Source: Thermohahella caldifontis
Lineage (GTDB): Bacteria; Pseudomonadota; Gammaproteobacteria; Pseudomonadales; Oleiphilaceae
NCBI RefSeq assembly: GCF_041153465.1
Contig: NZ_CP154858.1
Location: 930,001 to 994,000, forward strand
Direction: 5' to 3'
Length of the DNA: 64,000 nt
Below the pieces are notes generated by a model. The model was not told the DNA's origin. It saw only the letters and a list, made by a program, of their open reading frames with translations, and did no database searches. The stretch's first letter is position 1, and each line of letters begins with the position of its first letter. Below, piece by piece: positions 63,224 to 64,000 of the stretch. Made by a program: the position numbers and the translations under genes.

Positions 63224-63923
63224 TCCGGTCGATGCTGCGGGCGATCACCGCCTCGATTTCCGCCATGGTAATTTCCCGCTCCACCTTGCCGGCAGCGGGA
63301 TTCACCACGTAGGACAGCAGCGCATATTCCAGTCCGGCCTCCCGGGCCAGCACGGCTTCGGGCATGGCAGTCATGCCCACCATGTCACAGCCATCCCGTT
63401 CCATGCGAACGATCTCCGCAGCAGTTTCCAGCCTCGGCCCCTGGGTGACACCATATACGCCGCCATCCATCAGGGCCACCCCTGCCCGCTGTCCGGCCTC
63501 AAGGAGGGCCCGACGCAGGGAGGCCGTAAACGGAAAGCTGAAATCCACATGGGTGACGTGATCCAGATCCCCCTCAAAGAAGGTTGACGGGCGGCCCCAG
63601 GTGTAATCAATCAGCTGGTCCGGCACGACACAGACACCATCGGTCAGGTCCGGATGGATGCCCCCCACGGCCGTCACACCGATGACCCGGGTCGCGCCCG
63701 CTTCCTTCAGGGCGGCGATATTGGCCCGGTAATTGACCTGGTGTGGCGGAATGCGATGCGGACGACCGTGCCGGGCAAGGAAGATGACCTCCTGGCCGTT
63801 CAGCACCCCTTTTTGCAGGGGGGCGCTGGGTTCACCCCAGCGGGTCGTCACATCCAGACTTTCCAGGCGGGACAGACCGGGCAATTCTGTCAGTCCGGTA
63901 CCGCCGATGATGGCCAGTGTCAT
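63177..63923 (-). CDS. S-methyl-5'-thioinosine (or thioadenosine) phosphorylase family protein
   Basis: A 248-residue purine nucleoside phosphorylase-fold enzyme of the MTAP/MTIP group. Motifs: LAIIGGTGLTELPG (phosphate loop), FLARHGRPHRIPPHQVNYRAN, TAVGGIHPD, and MEVAGVAL-equivalent TAMPEAVLAREAGLEYA near the end (residues about 190-206). The P. aeruginosa relative at the same place next to mfd is specific for methylthioinosine. Substrate here is inferred from that synteny. It overlaps the convergent csiV-like gene at its 3' end. Its start overlaps the stop of an upstream gene. Confidence 0.88.
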   Translation of the reverse strand: MTLAIIGGTGLTELPGLSRLESLDVTTRWGEPSAPLQKGVLNGQEVIFLARHGRPHRIPPHQVNYRANIAALKEAGATRVIGVTAVGGIHPDLTDGVCVVPDQLIDYTWGRPSTFFEGDLDHVTHVDFSFPFTASLRRALLEAGQRAGVALMDGGVYGVTQGPRLETAAEIVRMERDGCDMVGMTAMPEAVLAREAGLEYALLSYVVNPAAGKVEREITMAEIEAVIARSIDRIRAVLTAVLAAPTEV

Positions 63924-64000
63924 GATCGGTTCTCCTCCAGCAATGCCACCTTCACCGGATCCGGCAGATCAAGCGTACGTGTGGGAAAGGCGACATCTGC
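63920..64000 (-). CDS. C-terminal end of an unidentified gene (partial)
   Basis: The last 26 codons of a gene entering from the right edge: ...RTLDLPDPVKVALLEENRS and stop. The TGA overlaps the start of the phosphorylase gene as ATGA, and GGAGGAG inside its last codons serves as that gene's ribosome-binding site. Too short to name. A purine-salvage or cell-wall recycling gene is common at this place but cannot be confirmed. Confidence 0.6.
   Translation of the reverse strand, partial: ADVAFPTRTLDLPDPVKVALLEENRS

Overview
The window is core chromosome of a flagellated gammaproteobacterium, and almost all genes lie on the minus strand. The pointers are nlpD-rpoS downstream of a pyrG-kdsA-eno-ftsB-ispDF-truD-surE-pcm string, Kdo/lipid A genes, a Na+-translocating NADH:quinone reductase, and an ospR-gpx/msrB/alaA/htpX block. 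From memory these blocks follow Pseudomonas aeruginosa gene order closely. A DUF368 gene between pcm and nlpD, an sthA-nqrM-apbE-nqr arrangement and the prpBC-only methylcitrate genes suggest a non-Pseudomonas, possibly marine or halophilic, lineage. Family cannot be fixed from sequence alone. I see no insertion sequence, prophage, CRISPR array or rRNA.

Layout. 1-9967: flagellar rod, hook and ring operon flgBCDEFGHIJK on the minus strand (flgK cut by the left edge), headed by a textbook sigma-54 promoter. 10155-14559: a GIY-YIG-domain protein, a YdjA-like nitroreductase, a DUF2505 protein, RNA helicase RhlE and a secreted chalcone-isomerase-like protein. 14718-25778: the pyrG-to-rpoS block. 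It carries CTP, Kdo8P, enolase, divisome, isoprenoid, tRNA pseudouridine, nucleotidase and protein-repair functions, then the nlpD lipoprotein gene (frameshifted here) and the stationary-phase sigma factor. 26012-26239: tRNA-Glu and tRNA-Gly with their promoter. 26310-29536: an unknown membrane/coiled-coil gene (also frameshifted) followed by a hybrid sensor kinase. 29522-33723: peroxide and methionine-sulfoxide defence (OhrR/OspR-type regulator, Gpx, MsrB), AlaA, an unknown 128-residue protein, and HtpX behind a sigma-32-type promoter. 33765-36629: GntR-prpB-prpC with candidate GntR operators. 36645-45139: comEC-exbB-exbD-msbA-lpxK-trm112-kdsB-ptpA-murB, an envelope-building gene string. 45224-49703: DUF2062, PCu(A)C copper chaperone, DAHP synthase, GDPD and SthA. 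49858-57036: nqrABCDEF-apbE-nqrM. 57327-63923: long-form GAPDH, Mfd, CsiV-like protein and an MTAP/MTIP-family phosphorylase, then the tail of one more gene.

The most unusual observations are two genes (nlpD and the unknown gene at 26310) each interrupted by what looks like loss of one base in a G/C homopolymer. They could be assembly error, phase-variable tracts or slippage sites. Regulatory sites that can be read directly are the flgB sigma-54 promoter, the htpX sigma-32 promoter, an 18-bp perfect palindrome over the gpx promoter, paired TTGT-NN-ACAAT sites upstream of the prp GntR gene, and sigma-70 promoters for gap, nqrA and the tRNA pair. No clearly new multi-gene system was found. The best candidates for undescribed biology are the GIY-YIG protein beside the flagellar operon, the 26310 gene with its hybrid kinase, and the unknown protein coupled to alaA.
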